Shown: positions 33,704 to 41,772 of the stretch, piece by piece
Layout: every line of letters starts with the position of its first letter
Position numbering within the stretch: position 1 is the first letter of the stretch
Assembly (NCBI RefSeq): GCF_003946115.1
Contig: NZ_RHOH01000013.1
Span: 1 to 52,493 of the forward strand
Source of the DNA: Lacticaseibacillus daqingensis
GTDB taxonomy: Bacteria; Bacillota; Bacilli; Lactobacillales; Lactobacillaceae
Direction of reading: 5' to 3'
Length of the DNA stretch: 52,493 nucleotides
The notes under the pieces: generated by a model
Told to the model about the DNA's origin: nothing
Databases searched by the model: none
Seen by the model: only the letters and a program-made list of their open reading frames with translations
Translations under genes and position numbers: made by a program

Positions 33704-34633
33704 ATGGTCAAACGGTTAATCAGTGCAGATGCCAGCGACGTGCTGGCAATGGATGGGGCAGCGCTTAAGCAGAGCATTAAGGCGTCAGAGGGCCGCGTGG
33801 TGCTGTCCGAGAACGTCGTGACACACGAGGCGATGGATGGCCTGACGACGAGCGAGTACGCGGCGGCGTTTGGGGCGGACCTGATTCTGCTCAACGCGCT
33901 GGACGTGTTGAAGCCGGTCATCCTGGGCTTGTACCCGGGGGAGGAGACGCTGGCAACGGCTCAACCGCACTTGGACGGTGAGGTGATCCACCGCCTTCAG
34001 CACCTGGTCGGTCGACCGATCGGGGTCAACCTGGAGCCCGTTGATCCGGCCGCCGACATGGCGGAAAACCGGCTGGTGATTCCAGCAGGCCGGATGGCTA
34101 GCGAAGAAACGTTGGCGGCAGCGCAAGCGCTCGGCCTGAACTTCGTCTGCCTGACCGGCAACCCGGGCACTGGGGTAACAAACGCGCAGATTGCCGCCAA
34201 CATCAAGGTGGCCAAGCGCGTGTTCCATGGCCTGATCATCGCGGGTAAGATGCATGGGGCCGGCGTCAACGAGCCGGTGGTCAGCATTGACGCGACGCAG
34301 GCCTTCCTTGATGCCGGCGCCGACGTGATTTTGGTGCCAGCGGTGGGGACGGTGCCGGGCTTGGATGATGCCGACCTCAAGACGATCGTCCAGCTGGCCC
34401 ACGCAAACGGGGCACTGGTGATGAGCACCATCGGCACGAGTCAGGAAGGGAGCGGGGCCAGCTATATTCAGGCCGTCGCCATCCGTAACAAGATCCTAGG
34501 CGTAGACATTCAGCATGTCGGGGATGCGGCCTGGGGCGTTCAGTCCCCGTTCGAGAATATTTATGCGATGAGCAAAGCCATTCGGGGGGAGCGTCATGCC
34601 CTGCAACGGATGGCGCGGTCAATTAACCGGTAA
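33704..34633 (+). CDS. DUF7916-like putative barrel-fold enzyme
   Basis: A 309-residue protein with repeating strand-helix units typical of a TIM barrel: DLILLNALDV, IGVNLEPVDP, NFVCLTGNPGTG, GLIIAGKMHG, DVILVPAVGTVPG and VMSTIGTSQEGSG. Relatives in lactobacilli are variously labelled PEP phosphonomutase or DUF7916; no experimental role is known to me. I chose ATG 33704, 9 bases after AAAGGA; an ATG at 33695 directly abuts that site. Monocistronic with its own promoter and terminator. Confidence 0.65.
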   Translation: MVKRLISADASDVLAMDGAALKQSIKASEGRVVLSENVVTHEAMDGLTTSEYAAAFGADLILLNALDVLKPVILGLYPGEETLATAQPHLDGEVIHRLQHLVGRPIGVNLEPVDPAADMAENRLVIPAGRMASEETLAAAQALGLNFVCLTGNPGTGVTNAQIAANIKVAKRVFHGLIIAGKMHGAGVNEPVVSIDATQAFLDAGADVILVPAVGTVPGLDDADLKTIVQLAHANGALVMSTIGTSQEGSGASYIQAVAIRNKILGVDIQHVGDAAWGVQSPFENIYAMSKAIRGERHALQRMARSINR

Positions 34634-34648
34634 TTCAGCTTTGGGTTC

Positions 34649-34682
34649 AACCGTCGATGGTGCTGGCATCGGCGGTTTTTTG
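34649..34682 (+). terminator. Terminator of the barrel enzyme gene
   Basis: AACCGTCGATG pairs with CATCGGCGGTT around GTGCTGG, followed by a T-run. Confidence 0.88.
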
Positions 34683-34698
34683 TTCCCAGCGTGGCGTG

Positions 34699-34776
34699 GC
34701 GCGGTTATAAGGGGTGGGCTTTCCACGGCTGTCAGAATGACTTAGCCCCCCTGATGCGCCACGTCGCTCGCCGAAC
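34699..34776 (+). repeat. Dispersed repeat, truncated copy (element D)
   Basis: GCGCGGTTATAAGGGG at the start and ATGCGCCACGTCGCTCGCCGAA at the end (34754-34775) match the two ends of the element at 41584-41760 (reverse complement), but the central hairpin with its CTTA loop is missing; only a GAATGACTTAG trace remains. It fills part of the gap before the PhnD-like gene. Confidence 0.6.
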
Positions 34777-34859
34777 CGCGATTCGGGGGTAATGGTAGGG
34801 CGTGCGCGGGACACTCACGAAAGTTTCATTGGGCTCAAATGACCCTGTCAAGACACCTG

Positions 34860-34892
34860 TGCTATGATTAATCCGTTCACGAATTCACGAAC
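34860..34892 (+). promoter_or_regulatory. Promoter of the PhnD-like gene with possible operator
   Basis: TGC-TATGAT (34860-34868) is an extended -10 box. GTTCACGAATTCACGAAC (34875-34892) follows at the likely transcript start; its ends (GTTC/GAAC) and centre (GAATTC) are symmetric, so it may be an operator. Confidence 0.5.
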
Positions 34893-34916
34893 AAAAAACA
34901 CTTTGGAGGACTTTCG

Positions 34917-35840
34917 ATGAATTTCAAACGGGTTTTATGGGCCGGGGTCAGCCTGGCCGCCGTGATGACGCTCGCCGCGTGCGGCAGCCAGAAGAAGGCT
35001 GAGGCGGACAGCACGCCAAAGGAATTGAACGTGCAGTTTGTGCCGTCGCAGCAGGCAAACACGCTGGAAGCTAAGGCGAAGCCGCTGGCCAAGTTGTTGC
35101 AAAAAGAGCTGGGGCTCCCGGTCAAGGTGTCGGTTTCCACGGACTACAATTCGATCGTTGAGGCGATGAAGTCCAAGCAGGTGCAGGTGGGTTTTTTGCC
35201 GCCGGATGGTTACGTGCAGGCCCACAAGCAGGGCGCCGCGGATGTGTTGCTCCAGGCGCAGCGCTTCGGCGTGGTGCAGCCAGGCGGGAAGACCTCCGAT
35301 AAGCTGGTTGACTCGTACCGCACCGAAATTCTGGTCAAGGCCAACAGCGGCATCAAGTCCATCGCTGACCTGAAGGGCAAAAAAATCGCCGTGCAGGAAG
35401 TGACCAGTTCGTCAGGCTACATCTGGCCGGCTGCCGAGCTCAAGGCGAAGGGCGTGGACGTCGCCAAGGATGCGACGCTGGTCACGGTCAAGGGCCACGA
35501 TCAAGGGGTGATGGCCGTGCTGAACGGTGACACCGATGCGGCGTTTGTCTGGGAGGATGCCCGCACCGTGGTCAAAAACGACGTGCCGGACATCATGACT
35601 AAGGTGGTGCCGATCTACTTCACCAAGCCGATCCCGAACGACACCATTTCGGTGCAAAAAGATCTGAGTCCGGCCTTCCGCAAGAAGCTGGCCGCGGCAT
35701 TCATCAAGATCGCCAAGTCCAAGGCGGGCCATGCCATCGTGTCTGACGTCTACGGCCACGAAGGCTATGTGACGAGCAAGGACAGCAACTTTGACATCGT
35801 GCGCACGTACGAAAAGCGCGTCCAAGGCGCGACCAAGTAA
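34917..35840 (+). CDS. PhnD-like substrate-binding lipoprotein
   Basis: A 307-residue lipoprotein with lipobox TLAAC (Cys22) and a periplasmic-binding-protein fold of the phosphate/phosphite/phosphonate (PhnD) type: LNVQFVPSQQA, VGFLPPDGYVQA, IADLKGKKIAVQEVTSSSGY and AAFVWEDAR are the usual ligand-site segments. Such proteins deliver a phosphonate-like ligand to an ABC importer, but no PhnC/PhnE genes are adjacent; a terminator ends the transcript right after it. TTGGAGGA precedes the ATG. Confidence 0.87.
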   Translation: MNFKRVLWAGVSLAAVMTLAACGSQKKAEADSTPKELNVQFVPSQQANTLEAKAKPLAKLLQKELGLPVKVSVSTDYNSIVEAMKSKQVQVGFLPPDGYVQAHKQGAADVLLQAQRFGVVQPGGKTSDKLVDSYRTEILVKANSGIKSIADLKGKKIAVQEVTSSSGYIWPAAELKAKGVDVAKDATLVTVKGHDQGVMAVLNGDTDAAFVWEDARTVVKNDVPDIMTKVVPIYFTKPIPNDTISVQKDLSPAFRKKLAAAFIKIAKSKAGHAIVSDVYGHEGYVTSKDSNFDIVRTYEKRVQGATK

Positions 35841-35848
35841 TGTGACAA

Positions 35849-35871
35849 GGGGCCGATCACGGCCTCTTTTT
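35849..35871 (+). terminator. Terminator after the PhnD-like gene
   Basis: GGGGCCG (35849-35855) pairs with CGGCCTC (35860-35866) around ATCA, followed by five T. Confidence 0.85.
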
Positions 35872-35916
35872 GCGTGTCGCGTGGCTGCGACTGGCCGCGC
35901 GAGGCGGGAAAGCGTG

Positions 35917-35942
35917 TATAATGAGAACATGACACCGTGTCA
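35917..35942 (+). promoter_or_regulatory. -10 box and TGACA-N3-TGTCA operator of the MacB-like transporter
   Basis: TATAAT (35917-35922) is followed 7 bases later by the perfect 13-bp palindrome TGACACCGTGTCA (35930-35942). The same palindrome type occurs twice at the same place in the tetR promoter near 41.5 kb. No good -35 box is seen, which fits a regulated promoter. Confidence 0.7.
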
Positions 35943-36036
35943 GAATCGGTCTCAGGGCTGATGGCCCGCGTTCATTGACGTGGGAGAATACTCAGTTGTC
36001 CGCTGGTGCGGGAATCTCGTGAAAGAAGTGAAGACA

Positions 36037-38367
36037 GTGCTCGAACTCAAACACATTAAGAAGTACTACCACGTTGGCGACACGCTGACCAAGGCGCAAG
36101 ACGATGTTTCCGTTGCCTTTCGCAAGCAGGAATTCGTCGCCATCCTGGGCCCCAGTGGCTCCGGGAAGACGACCATGCTCAACATCATCGGCGGCCTGGA
36201 CCGCTACGACTCTGGCGACCTGGTGATCAAGGGCAAGTCGACCAAGGACTTCAAGGACGCCGACTGGGACGCCTACCGCAATAACTCGGTCGGGTTCATT
36301 TTCCAGTCCTACAACCTGATCTCACACCTATCCATTATGGAAAACGTGGAGATGGGGATGACGCTGTCCGGGGTGCCGGCGGCGGAGAAGAAACGGCGCG
36401 CGGAAGACGCGCTGATTCGCGTCGGGCTGAAGGACCACATGCACAAGAACCCTTCACAGCTGTCCGGTGGGCAGATGCAGCGCGTGGCCATCGCCCGGGC
36501 CATCGCCAATGACCCGGAGATCTTGCTGGCCGATGAGCCGACCGGGGCGCTGGATTCCGAAACCTCCGAGGAGATCATGAAGCTGATCCAGGAGCTGTCG
36601 CGCGAGCGGTTGGTCATCATGGTGACGCACAACCCGCAGCTGGCGCACAAGTACGCCGACCGCGTGATCGAGTTTGCCGATGGCCAGATCCGCAAAGACT
36701 CCAATCCGCACGTGGAAGGCGAAAAAGGCGACGAGTTCAAGCTCAACCGCACCAAGATGAGCTACTGGACCGCGCTGAAGCTGAGCTTCAACAACATTCG
36801 CACCAAGAAGGGCCGCACGTTTTTGACCGTGTTCGCCTCCAGCATTGGAATCATCGGCATCGCGGTCGTGCTGGCGCTGTCCAACGGCTTCCAAAAGCAG
36901 ATCGATAAGACCCAAAGTGAGGCGATGGCCTCGATGCCGGTGACCATCGCGCAGGTGGGCACCGATACCAACGCGATGATGACCGGGACCCAGCAGAAGA
37001 CCTTCTCCAAGCACCAGTACGTGACGGCGGAGAAGAGCGACGCGGATAAGGCGCAGCACATCAACAAGCTGAGCCAAAAGTATCTGGATTACGTCAACGC
37101 GATGCCGAAAAAAGACGCCAAGAACATCGCGACGACCTACGGCACCGGCCTGAATCTGGTGCGCAAGGTCAATGGGACCTACGAAACCGTCAGCTTCTCG
37201 ACCTCGGACCCCGACAGCAACGCTGTGAATGCTAGCGCGATGATGGCGGCCTCGACCGGCATCGGTGGCTCGGTGTATCCGATCGACCGCAGCGGCGGCC
37301 AGTCTTTTTTGAAGACGTACTATAAGGTGATCGCCGGCCGTTACCCGACCAAGGCGACCGACATCGTGCTGGTCGTCAACAAGGACAACTCGCTGAACAT
37401 CAACGCGCTCAAAAACCTCGGCTTCAGCCCCAAGGAAGGGACTAAGCTCAAGTTCAACGAGCTGGTCGGCACGAAGCTGCAGTTGATCGCCAATGACGAT
37501 TACTACCAGCAGCTGCCCACCGGCAACTTCATTCCGACGCAGGACCTCGCCAAGGCGGCGAGCCAATCTGGGACCAAGACGCTGACGGTGACCGGGATCT
37601 TGCGCGTGAAGTCTAAGAACTCCGATGGCTTGCTGGCCAGCGGCGTGGCGTACAGCGCGGCGTTGACTAAGGCCGTGATGACCGCTAATGAGGACTCCGC
37701 CATCGTGACCGCGCAAACAGCCAGCGAAACCAACGTGATGACTGGGGCGCGCATGGATGCCGCGACGCGCAGCGCCTGGCTGGCAAGCCTGGGCGCCAAG
37801 TCGACGCCAAGCGCCATTCAGATCTACCCGACCAATTTCAAGGACAAGGATAAGGTGCTCAGCTACCTCGACAAGTACAACAAGGGGAAGAAAAAGGCGG
37901 ATCGAGTCATCTACACGGACCTGGCCGGCACCGTTTCCGACATGACCGGTGGGTTAATGGACGCGATCACCTACGTGCTGGTGGCCTTCGCCGGCATCAG
38001 CCTAGTCACCTCGATGATCATGATCGCGATCATCACCTACACCAGCGTCTTGGAGCGCACCAAGGAAATTGGGGTGCTCAAAGCGCTGGGGGCGCGCAAG
38101 AAGGACATCACCCGGGTCTTTGATGCGGAAACCTTCATCCTCGGCTTTGGGGCCGGGCTGTTCGGGATTTTCGTAGCCTGGGCCCTGACCTTCCCGATCA
38201 ACGCGGTGCTGCTGAAGGTGACCAGCCTGAGCGGCGTGGCGCAGCTCAATCCGACGCATGCGCTCGTGCTGGTGGTCATCAGCACCATCCTGACGATCCT
38301 CGGCGGGCACGTGCCAGCGCGCATGGCGGCCAAGAAGGACGCGGCCATCGCACTACGAGCGGAATAA
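36037..38367 (+). CDS. MacB-like ABC transporter, ATPase fused to FtsX-type permease
   Basis: About 776 residues. Residues 1-230 are an ABC ATPase: GPSGSGKTT (Walker A), QLSGGQMQRVAIARA (signature), LLADEPTGALD (Walker B), MVTHN (switch His). A membrane segment (IGIIGIAVVLALS) follows near residue 270, then a large external domain, and three membrane segments at the C-terminus with the FtsX-type ERTKEIGVLKALGARK. Such proteins export peptides or sense antimicrobial peptides rather than transport across the membrane core. Start chosen at GTG 36037, before LELKHIKKYY; upstream GTG 36019 is possible. Confidence 0.85.
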   Translation: MLELKHIKKYYHVGDTLTKAQDDVSVAFRKQEFVAILGPSGSGKTTMLNIIGGLDRYDSGDLVIKGKSTKDFKDADWDAYRNNSVGFIFQSYNLISHLSIMENVEMGMTLSGVPAAEKKRRAEDALIRVGLKDHMHKNPSQLSGGQMQRVAIARAIANDPEILLADEPTGALDSETSEEIMKLIQELSRERLVIMVTHNPQLAHKYADRVIEFADGQIRKDSNPHVEGEKGDEFKLNRTKMSYWTALKLSFNNIRTKKGRTFLTVFASSIGIIGIAVVLALSNGFQKQIDKTQSEAMASMPVTIAQVGTDTNAMMTGTQQKTFSKHQYVTAEKSDADKAQHINKLSQKYLDYVNAMPKKDAKNIATTYGTGLNLVRKVNGTYETVSFSTSDPDSNAVNASAMMAASTGIGGSVYPIDRSGGQSFLKTYYKVIAGRYPTKATDIVLVVNKDNSLNINALKNLGFSPKEGTKLKFNELVGTKLQLIANDDYYQQLPTGNFIPTQDLAKAASQSGTKTLTVTGILRVKSKNSDGLLASGVAYSAALTKAVMTANEDSAIVTAQTASETNVMTGARMDAATRSAWLASLGAKSTPSAIQIYPTNFKDKDKVLSYLDKYNKGKKKADRVIYTDLAGTVSDMTGGLMDAITYVLVAFAGISLVTSMIMIAIITYTSVLERTKEIGVLKALGARKKDITRVFDAETFILGFGAGLFGIFVAWALTFPINAVLLKVTSLSGVAQLNPTHALVLVVISTILTILGGHVPARMAAKKDAAIALRAE

Positions 38368-38449
38368 AATGGCGATCCTTCAACCTAATTGATTGACGCT
38401 GCTCTTTTTGAGCATCCCCCAGCTAATCGTCGCGCCTTGTGCGCAGACC

Positions 38450-38482
38450 AAAGGCGGCCTTCATCGCGAAGGCCGCCTTTTT
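38450..38482 (+). terminator. Terminator of the MacB-like gene
   Basis: AAAGGCGGCCTTC pairs with GAAGGCCGCCTTT around ATCGC, followed by five T. Confidence 0.92.
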
Positions 38483-38814
38483 GGCTGTCGGCGGTCACCC
38501 GCCGATTGGACGACCGCGCGGGGTGTTGAACAGGGGGCTTGGGCGGCATCGCGCCCCAGGCCAAAAACGGGTCCTGTCTGGAATGGTGGTCGCCATTCCG
38601 GACAGGGCCCGTTAGTGTGTGGTACTGGCATGCCCAGCGCGGGGTCTAGCCTGTACAGTTGCCTGGCGTGCCGGTGCGCGTCTCCGGCGGCGCAGCGGTC
38701 AGTCGTCGTCGGATGCTACCAAGCGGGACCGGGTAGCTGGCACGTTGCCGGGGAGGGGGTGAAGCGTCTGGTTGCCCAGCACGACCATGGCGAGGACCGC
38801 CTGAGTTGGCCCTT
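38483..38814. other. Gene-free stretch with a large perfect-looking hairpin
   Basis: No coding frame here is convincing on either strand. It contains a 46-base hairpin (38567-38612): a 20-base arm ACGGGTCCTGTCTGGAATGG pairs at all but two wobble positions around TGGTCG. There is no T-run, so it is not a plain terminator. The rest is GC-rich and shows short palindromes such as GGCATCGCGCC. It lies between convergent genes. Confidence 0.5.
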
Positions 38815-39444
38815 TTATTGGGGGGCGACGGCCAGTCGCAGCGTGGTTTTCTGCTTCGCCGGCGCGACGCGGCGTGCGTCCGAAAGGTAGATCTCCCTGT
38901 GGCTGTAGTCGCCAAGCAAGCACGAGTTGGTCAGACCGTGCGCCGCGCAGAAGGCGTGGAGCTGGGCAAAAGTGGCCGGTTCGTCATCGTAGGGGCCGAC
39001 GTGCACGGTTTGAACGCAGGGGCCATCGGTGAGCTGCTCGAGGCGTAGGTCGGCGAGGTAAGGCACCGGCTTCTTAGCCAGCGCCTGGGCCAGGGCCGTT
39101 TCAAAAAACGCCGGGGTCACGCAGTCGGGTTGGCGGATCATGATCTTGTAGACCAAGGCGGCCTTGTTCAGGTTGCTGTCGCGGGAGCCGTCGCTGGTGG
39201 TCCAGACGCCTTCCAGCGGGTACACGGTGTATTCCAGCGGTGGCAGGCCGTAGCTGCCCTTCTTCAGGCCCATGCGTAGCGTGTAGCTGAGCACGTACAG
39301 CGCTTGGATCTGTTCTCCAAATGCCGGGGTGTTCGGGTCGCCGGCGCCGTTCAGGGTGACATAGGTCATCTGGGGGACGTCGATCAAGGCAATGCGCTTG
39401 GGCAGGTAGGTGGTTTTTTCGGCTTTCCGCCATTCACTTTTCAT
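38815..39444 (-). CDS. GyrI-like small-molecule-binding protein
   Basis: A 209-residue protein of the GyrI-like (COG4832) type: KRIALIDVPQMTYVTLNGAG, then PLEYTVYPLEGVW and YKIMIRQPDCVTP, typical of the SHS2 module that binds small hydrophobic or cationic ligands. I chose ATG 39444, with GGAGG just upstream inside the preceding gene; longer frames upstream have low-complexity content. It overlaps the ASCH gene by 11 bases, so they form one unit. Confidence 0.82.
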   Translation of the reverse strand: MKSEWRKAEKTTYLPKRIALIDVPQMTYVTLNGAGDPNTPAFGEQIQALYVLSYTLRMGLKKGSYGLPPLEYTVYPLEGVWTTSDGSRDSNLNKAALVYKIMIRQPDCVTPAFFETALAQALAKKPVPYLADLRLEQLTDGPCVQTVHVGPYDDEPATFAQLHAFCAAHGLTNSCLLGDYSHREIYLSDARRVAPAKQKTTLRLAVAPQ

Positions 39445-39781
39445 CAGGAACCTCCTTAGGGTGAAGCGCCAGGACGCCGAATTCGGCCTCCTGCGCCGGG
39501 GTGTAGAGCTGGTAGGTCTCGGTAACCATCTGGGCGACCGAGTCCGTTGGCGCGCTGCCGACTTGCAGGCCACCGTAGCGCCGATACAGTGCGGCAAACG
39601 TGGCGAAGTGCGCGATGGCGCTGAGCTGCACAGTGTGCGTGTCGCCGGTGAGCAGGTCGGTGAAGGTCAGCGCGTCACCGATACGCAACTGTTGGCGCTT
39701 GGCGTCGTTCAGGCGAATCTCGATGGTCTTGGTCCCGGCGACGATACGCTGGAACTGGTCATGGGTGAGCCGCATCTCCAT
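39434..39781 (-). CDS. ASCH domain (PUA-like) protein
   Basis: A 115-residue protein with the ASCH signature: RIVAGTKTIEIRLNDAKR near the N-terminus followed by LRIGDALTFTD. ASCH proteins have a PUA-like beta barrel and are thought to bind RNA or act as nucleoside hydrolases. ATG 39781 has GGAG 8 bases upstream. A TATAAT on the minus strand (39816-39811) is the likely -10 box. It overlaps the downstream GyrI-like gene. Confidence 0.82.
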   Translation of the reverse strand: MEMRLTHDQFQRIVAGTKTIEIRLNDAKRQQLRIGDALTFTDLLTGDTHTVQLSAIAHFATFAALYRRYGGLQVGSAPTDSVAQMVTETYQLYTPAQEAEFGVLALHPKEVPDEK

Positions 39782-39883
39782 AGCTGGGTCTCCTTTTCAG
39801 TCTACTTCAATTATACCGCAACCGCTTCCGGGAAGGGGGCAAACGTGTTAGAGTAAGGGTATCTCAAAAGAGGAGGACTCAGC

Positions 39884-40087
39884 ATGCAGCAAAATACGCG
39901 TGACCTGGGGCGCCAGATCATCGACCAGCTGGTCATTCTTGCCGTTTTGCTTGGGGCGTGGTTCTTCCGCGACGACCTGAGCCAGCTTTGGGCGAAAGCA
40001 CTGATTTTTGTGATCATTCTTGCGCTCGGCGTGGATTACTTCATTCATTCCCCGAAGATCGCCGCCAAGCTTCGCAACCGCAAATAA
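39884..40087 (+). CDS. Small membrane protein
   Basis: A 67-residue protein with two hydrophobic segments (QLVILAVLLGAWFF and ALIFVIILALGVDYFI), a basic C-terminus (KIAAKLRNRK), and no other features. AAGAGGAGG precedes the ATG. I do not recognise a family. Monocistronic, with a bidirectional terminator right after it. Confidence 0.7.
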   Translation: MQQNTRDLGRQIIDQLVILAVLLGAWFFRDDLSQLWAKALIFVIILALGVDYFIHSPKIAAKLRNRK

Positions 40088-40090
40088 CGC

Positions 40091-40135
40091 CAAAGCGGCC
40101 AGCATCCCTCCAATTGAAGGATGCTGGCCGCTTTG
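40091..40135. terminator. Bidirectional terminator
   Basis: CAAAGCGGCCAGCATCC (40091-40107) pairs perfectly with GGATGCTGGCCGCTTTG (40119-40135) between convergent genes. Confidence 0.88.
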
Positions 40136-40137
40136 AC

Positions 40138-40323
40138 CTAACGGCGGTTCAGCCACCAGAGAAACGTGGCGTATGCGAGACAGGCGACGCCGTACCCAAT
40201 GGTGGCCAAGACGCCAAACAGGAGCCACGGCCAGTCAAACGCAAGCGCTGACAGCCACAGCAGGGCTGCCAAGATGGCCGCCTGGACAGCGCGGCCGCGC
40301 AGTTGGTTGAAGGATCTATTCAA
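40138..40323 (-). CDS. Small membrane protein
   Basis: About 61 residues with two hydrophobic segments (AAILAALLWLSALAF and LLFGVLATIGYGVACLAYATF) and basic ends. The likely start is TTG 40323, with GAGGTG just upstream, overlapping the stop of the preceding gene; a TTG four codons earlier is possible. It is downstream in the same unit as the 106-residue protein gene. Function unknown. Confidence 0.55.
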   Translation of the reverse strand: MNRSFNQLRGRAVQAAILAALLWLSALAFDWPWLLFGVLATIGYGVACLAYATFLWWLNRR

Positions 40324-40636
40324 AAGACACCTCAACCAGAAGCGTCTGCGATTGGCCGATGTGGCTGAGCGTCAGCCAGATTTCGCTGGGCACCGGCGGC
40401 TGGTCTGGGTCGATCAGCTCGGCCAGCCAGCGCACGAGCGCTTTATGTTGCACCAGGAACTCGTCTTCCACGCGAAAAGCGTTGAGCCGATCGAGCGGGA
40501 AGAAGTTCTGGTGGTAAGGAAAGATCAGGGTGTCCGGGAGCGAGAACGAAATGGCGTTCAGGTACCCGCGCCTGACCAGGGTGTAGCTCTTAGGATGCGA
40601 TTGTAAATACGCGATAAGCAACGGCGCGATTTTCAT
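40316..40636 (-). CDS. Hypothetical protein
   Basis: A 106-residue soluble protein, MKIAPLLIAYLQSHP at the N-terminus and a strand-rich C-terminus (SEIWLTLSHIGQSQTLLVEV). GGAGGTG precedes ATG 40636; the frame open further upstream lacks such a site. It overlaps the small membrane protein gene by 8 bases. I do not recognise it. Confidence 0.65.
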   Translation of the reverse strand: MKIAPLLIAYLQSHPKSYTLVRRGYLNAISFSLPDTLIFPYHQNFFPLDRLNAFRVEDEFLVQHKALVRWLAELIDPDQPPVPSEIWLTLSHIGQSQTLLVEVSFE

Positions 40637-40724
40637 TGAGCCACCTCCGACTTTAGTCCCTGGGGGAGTTACGGCCAGTATGATACCATGAAAGAAACGA
40701 CTTGTACAGAAAGGCGGTTTGCGT

Positions 40725-41438
40725 ATGACAGTCCATTTATACCTCGTGCGGCACGGGGAAACATTGATGAACAAGGCGCAGCGGCTGCAAGGCTTCAGCG
40801 ATGCGCCCCTGACGGACAAAGGCACAGCGTCAGCGGCGCGGCTGGGTGCGTTACTGGCGCCGACCCATTTTGACGCGGCGTACAGCTCCGATCGCAACCG
40901 CGCGATGACCACGGCCAAGTACATCTTGGCGCAACAGCCAGACGCGCCGATGCTTCACACCAGCAGTGGCCTGCGCGAGTATTACTTCGGTGGCTTGGAA
41001 GGGGTGACCAACGCGCAGCTGGTCCGCCGCTCGATTCAGCGCTATGGCGCGCTGACGATGGCGCGGGTGTGGACGGGCGCAGACAAGTTCGCGCAACTGA
41101 TCCGCAACTTCCAGCGCATGGACGACACCGGCCAAGCGGAAAGCCTACCGGCGCTGCTGGCTCGTGTGCGCGCCGCGATGCAAGCCATCGTGGCCGCCAC
41201 CCCTGATGGGGGCAACGTGCTCGTGGTGGCGCACGGGGTCATCCTGAGCGCCTTGGTCTATCAGCTTGATGCCAGCAAGCTGCCCACCACCTTACTGAAA
41301 AACACCAGCGTGACCCGCATCGATGTGACCGGGACCGACTGGCAGGTGCTGGGGGTCAACCTGACCGCCAAACGGGCGTTGCTGGCGCTGAATGGCGCAC
41401 CGGCAACGTCCGATCAAGCGTCGCGAGCGGATGATTAA
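40725..41438 (+). CDS. Histidine phosphatase (phosphoglycerate mutase-like)
   Basis: A 237-residue member of the histidine phosphatase superfamily. The catalytic LVRHGETLMN is at the N-terminus, the second histidine is in VVAHGVIL, and SSDRNRAMTTA supplies the conserved Arg. The size fits a broad-specificity phosphatase rather than a glycolytic mutase; the substrate is unknown. AAAGGCGG lies before ATG 40725. TATGAT at 40679-40684 may be the -10 box. Confidence 0.88.
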   Translation: MTVHLYLVRHGETLMNKAQRLQGFSDAPLTDKGTASAARLGALLAPTHFDAAYSSDRNRAMTTAKYILAQQPDAPMLHTSSGLREYYFGGLEGVTNAQLVRRSIQRYGALTMARVWTGADKFAQLIRNFQRMDDTGQAESLPALLARVRAAMQAIVAATPDGGNVLVVAHGVILSALVYQLDASKLPTTLLKNTSVTRIDVTGTDWQVLGVNLTAKRALLALNGAPATSDQASRADD

Positions 41439-41473
41439 ATTATGAATTTTATGTGAACGCATCAGAAAACTGG

Positions 41474-41528
41474 TTGAAAATAAGTCAGAAGCGCGTATAA
41501 TGACAACTTGTCACATGACAGGCTGTCA
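41474..41528 (+). promoter_or_regulatory. tetR promoter with two 13-bp palindromic operators
   Basis: TTGAAA (41474-41479), 16-base spacer, TATAAT (41496-41501). Right after it are two perfect palindromes: TGACAACTTGTCA (41501-41513) and TGACAGGCTGTCA (41516-41528), centres 15 bases apart, covering the transcript start. This is the layout of a TetR autoregulated promoter. Confidence 0.85.
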
Positions 41529-41583
41529 TTTTTATTTTCGCCGTCATGAGAAGCTTGCGCGGTGGTGAGAAGTGCCATCAGGG

Positions 41584-41760
41584 CGGTAGACTGGAAGCAA
41601 AGACTGGCTCTTATAACCACGCTACTTCGCTGGCTCGTCGAGCGACGTGGCGCATGAGGGTGCGTGCCAAGCCATCCTGCCCCTCGCGCCTAAGTGCGGG
41701 CGCAAGCGTCAGGCCGTCATGGCCCGACCCTCATAACCGCGCCGCTTCGCTCTGGTTAGA
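41584..41760 (-). repeat. Dispersed repeat in the tetR leader (element C)
   Basis: The reverse complement of this stretch carries GCGCGGTTATGAGGGT, then GCTTGCGCC-CGCACTTA-GGCGCGAGGGGC and ATGCGCCACGTCGCTCGACGA. The last two blocks recur almost unchanged at 46224-46295, in the opposite orientation. It lies between the tetR promoter and the tetR start codon, so the messenger has a leader of about 265 bases that includes it. The loop TAAGTGCG at 41691-41698 is the conserved-loop motif. Confidence 0.7.
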
Positions 41761-41772
41761 AAGGAGATCGTG

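Noticed and set aside
36454-37716. Open frame of 420 codons on the minus strand under the MacB-like gene
   Set aside because: Shadow of a well-supported transporter gene; low-complexity translation.
38393-38890. Open frame of 165 codons after the MacB-like gene
   Set aside because: It runs through a terminator and a large hairpin and into the 3' end of the GyrI-like gene on the other strand; composition is not protein-like.
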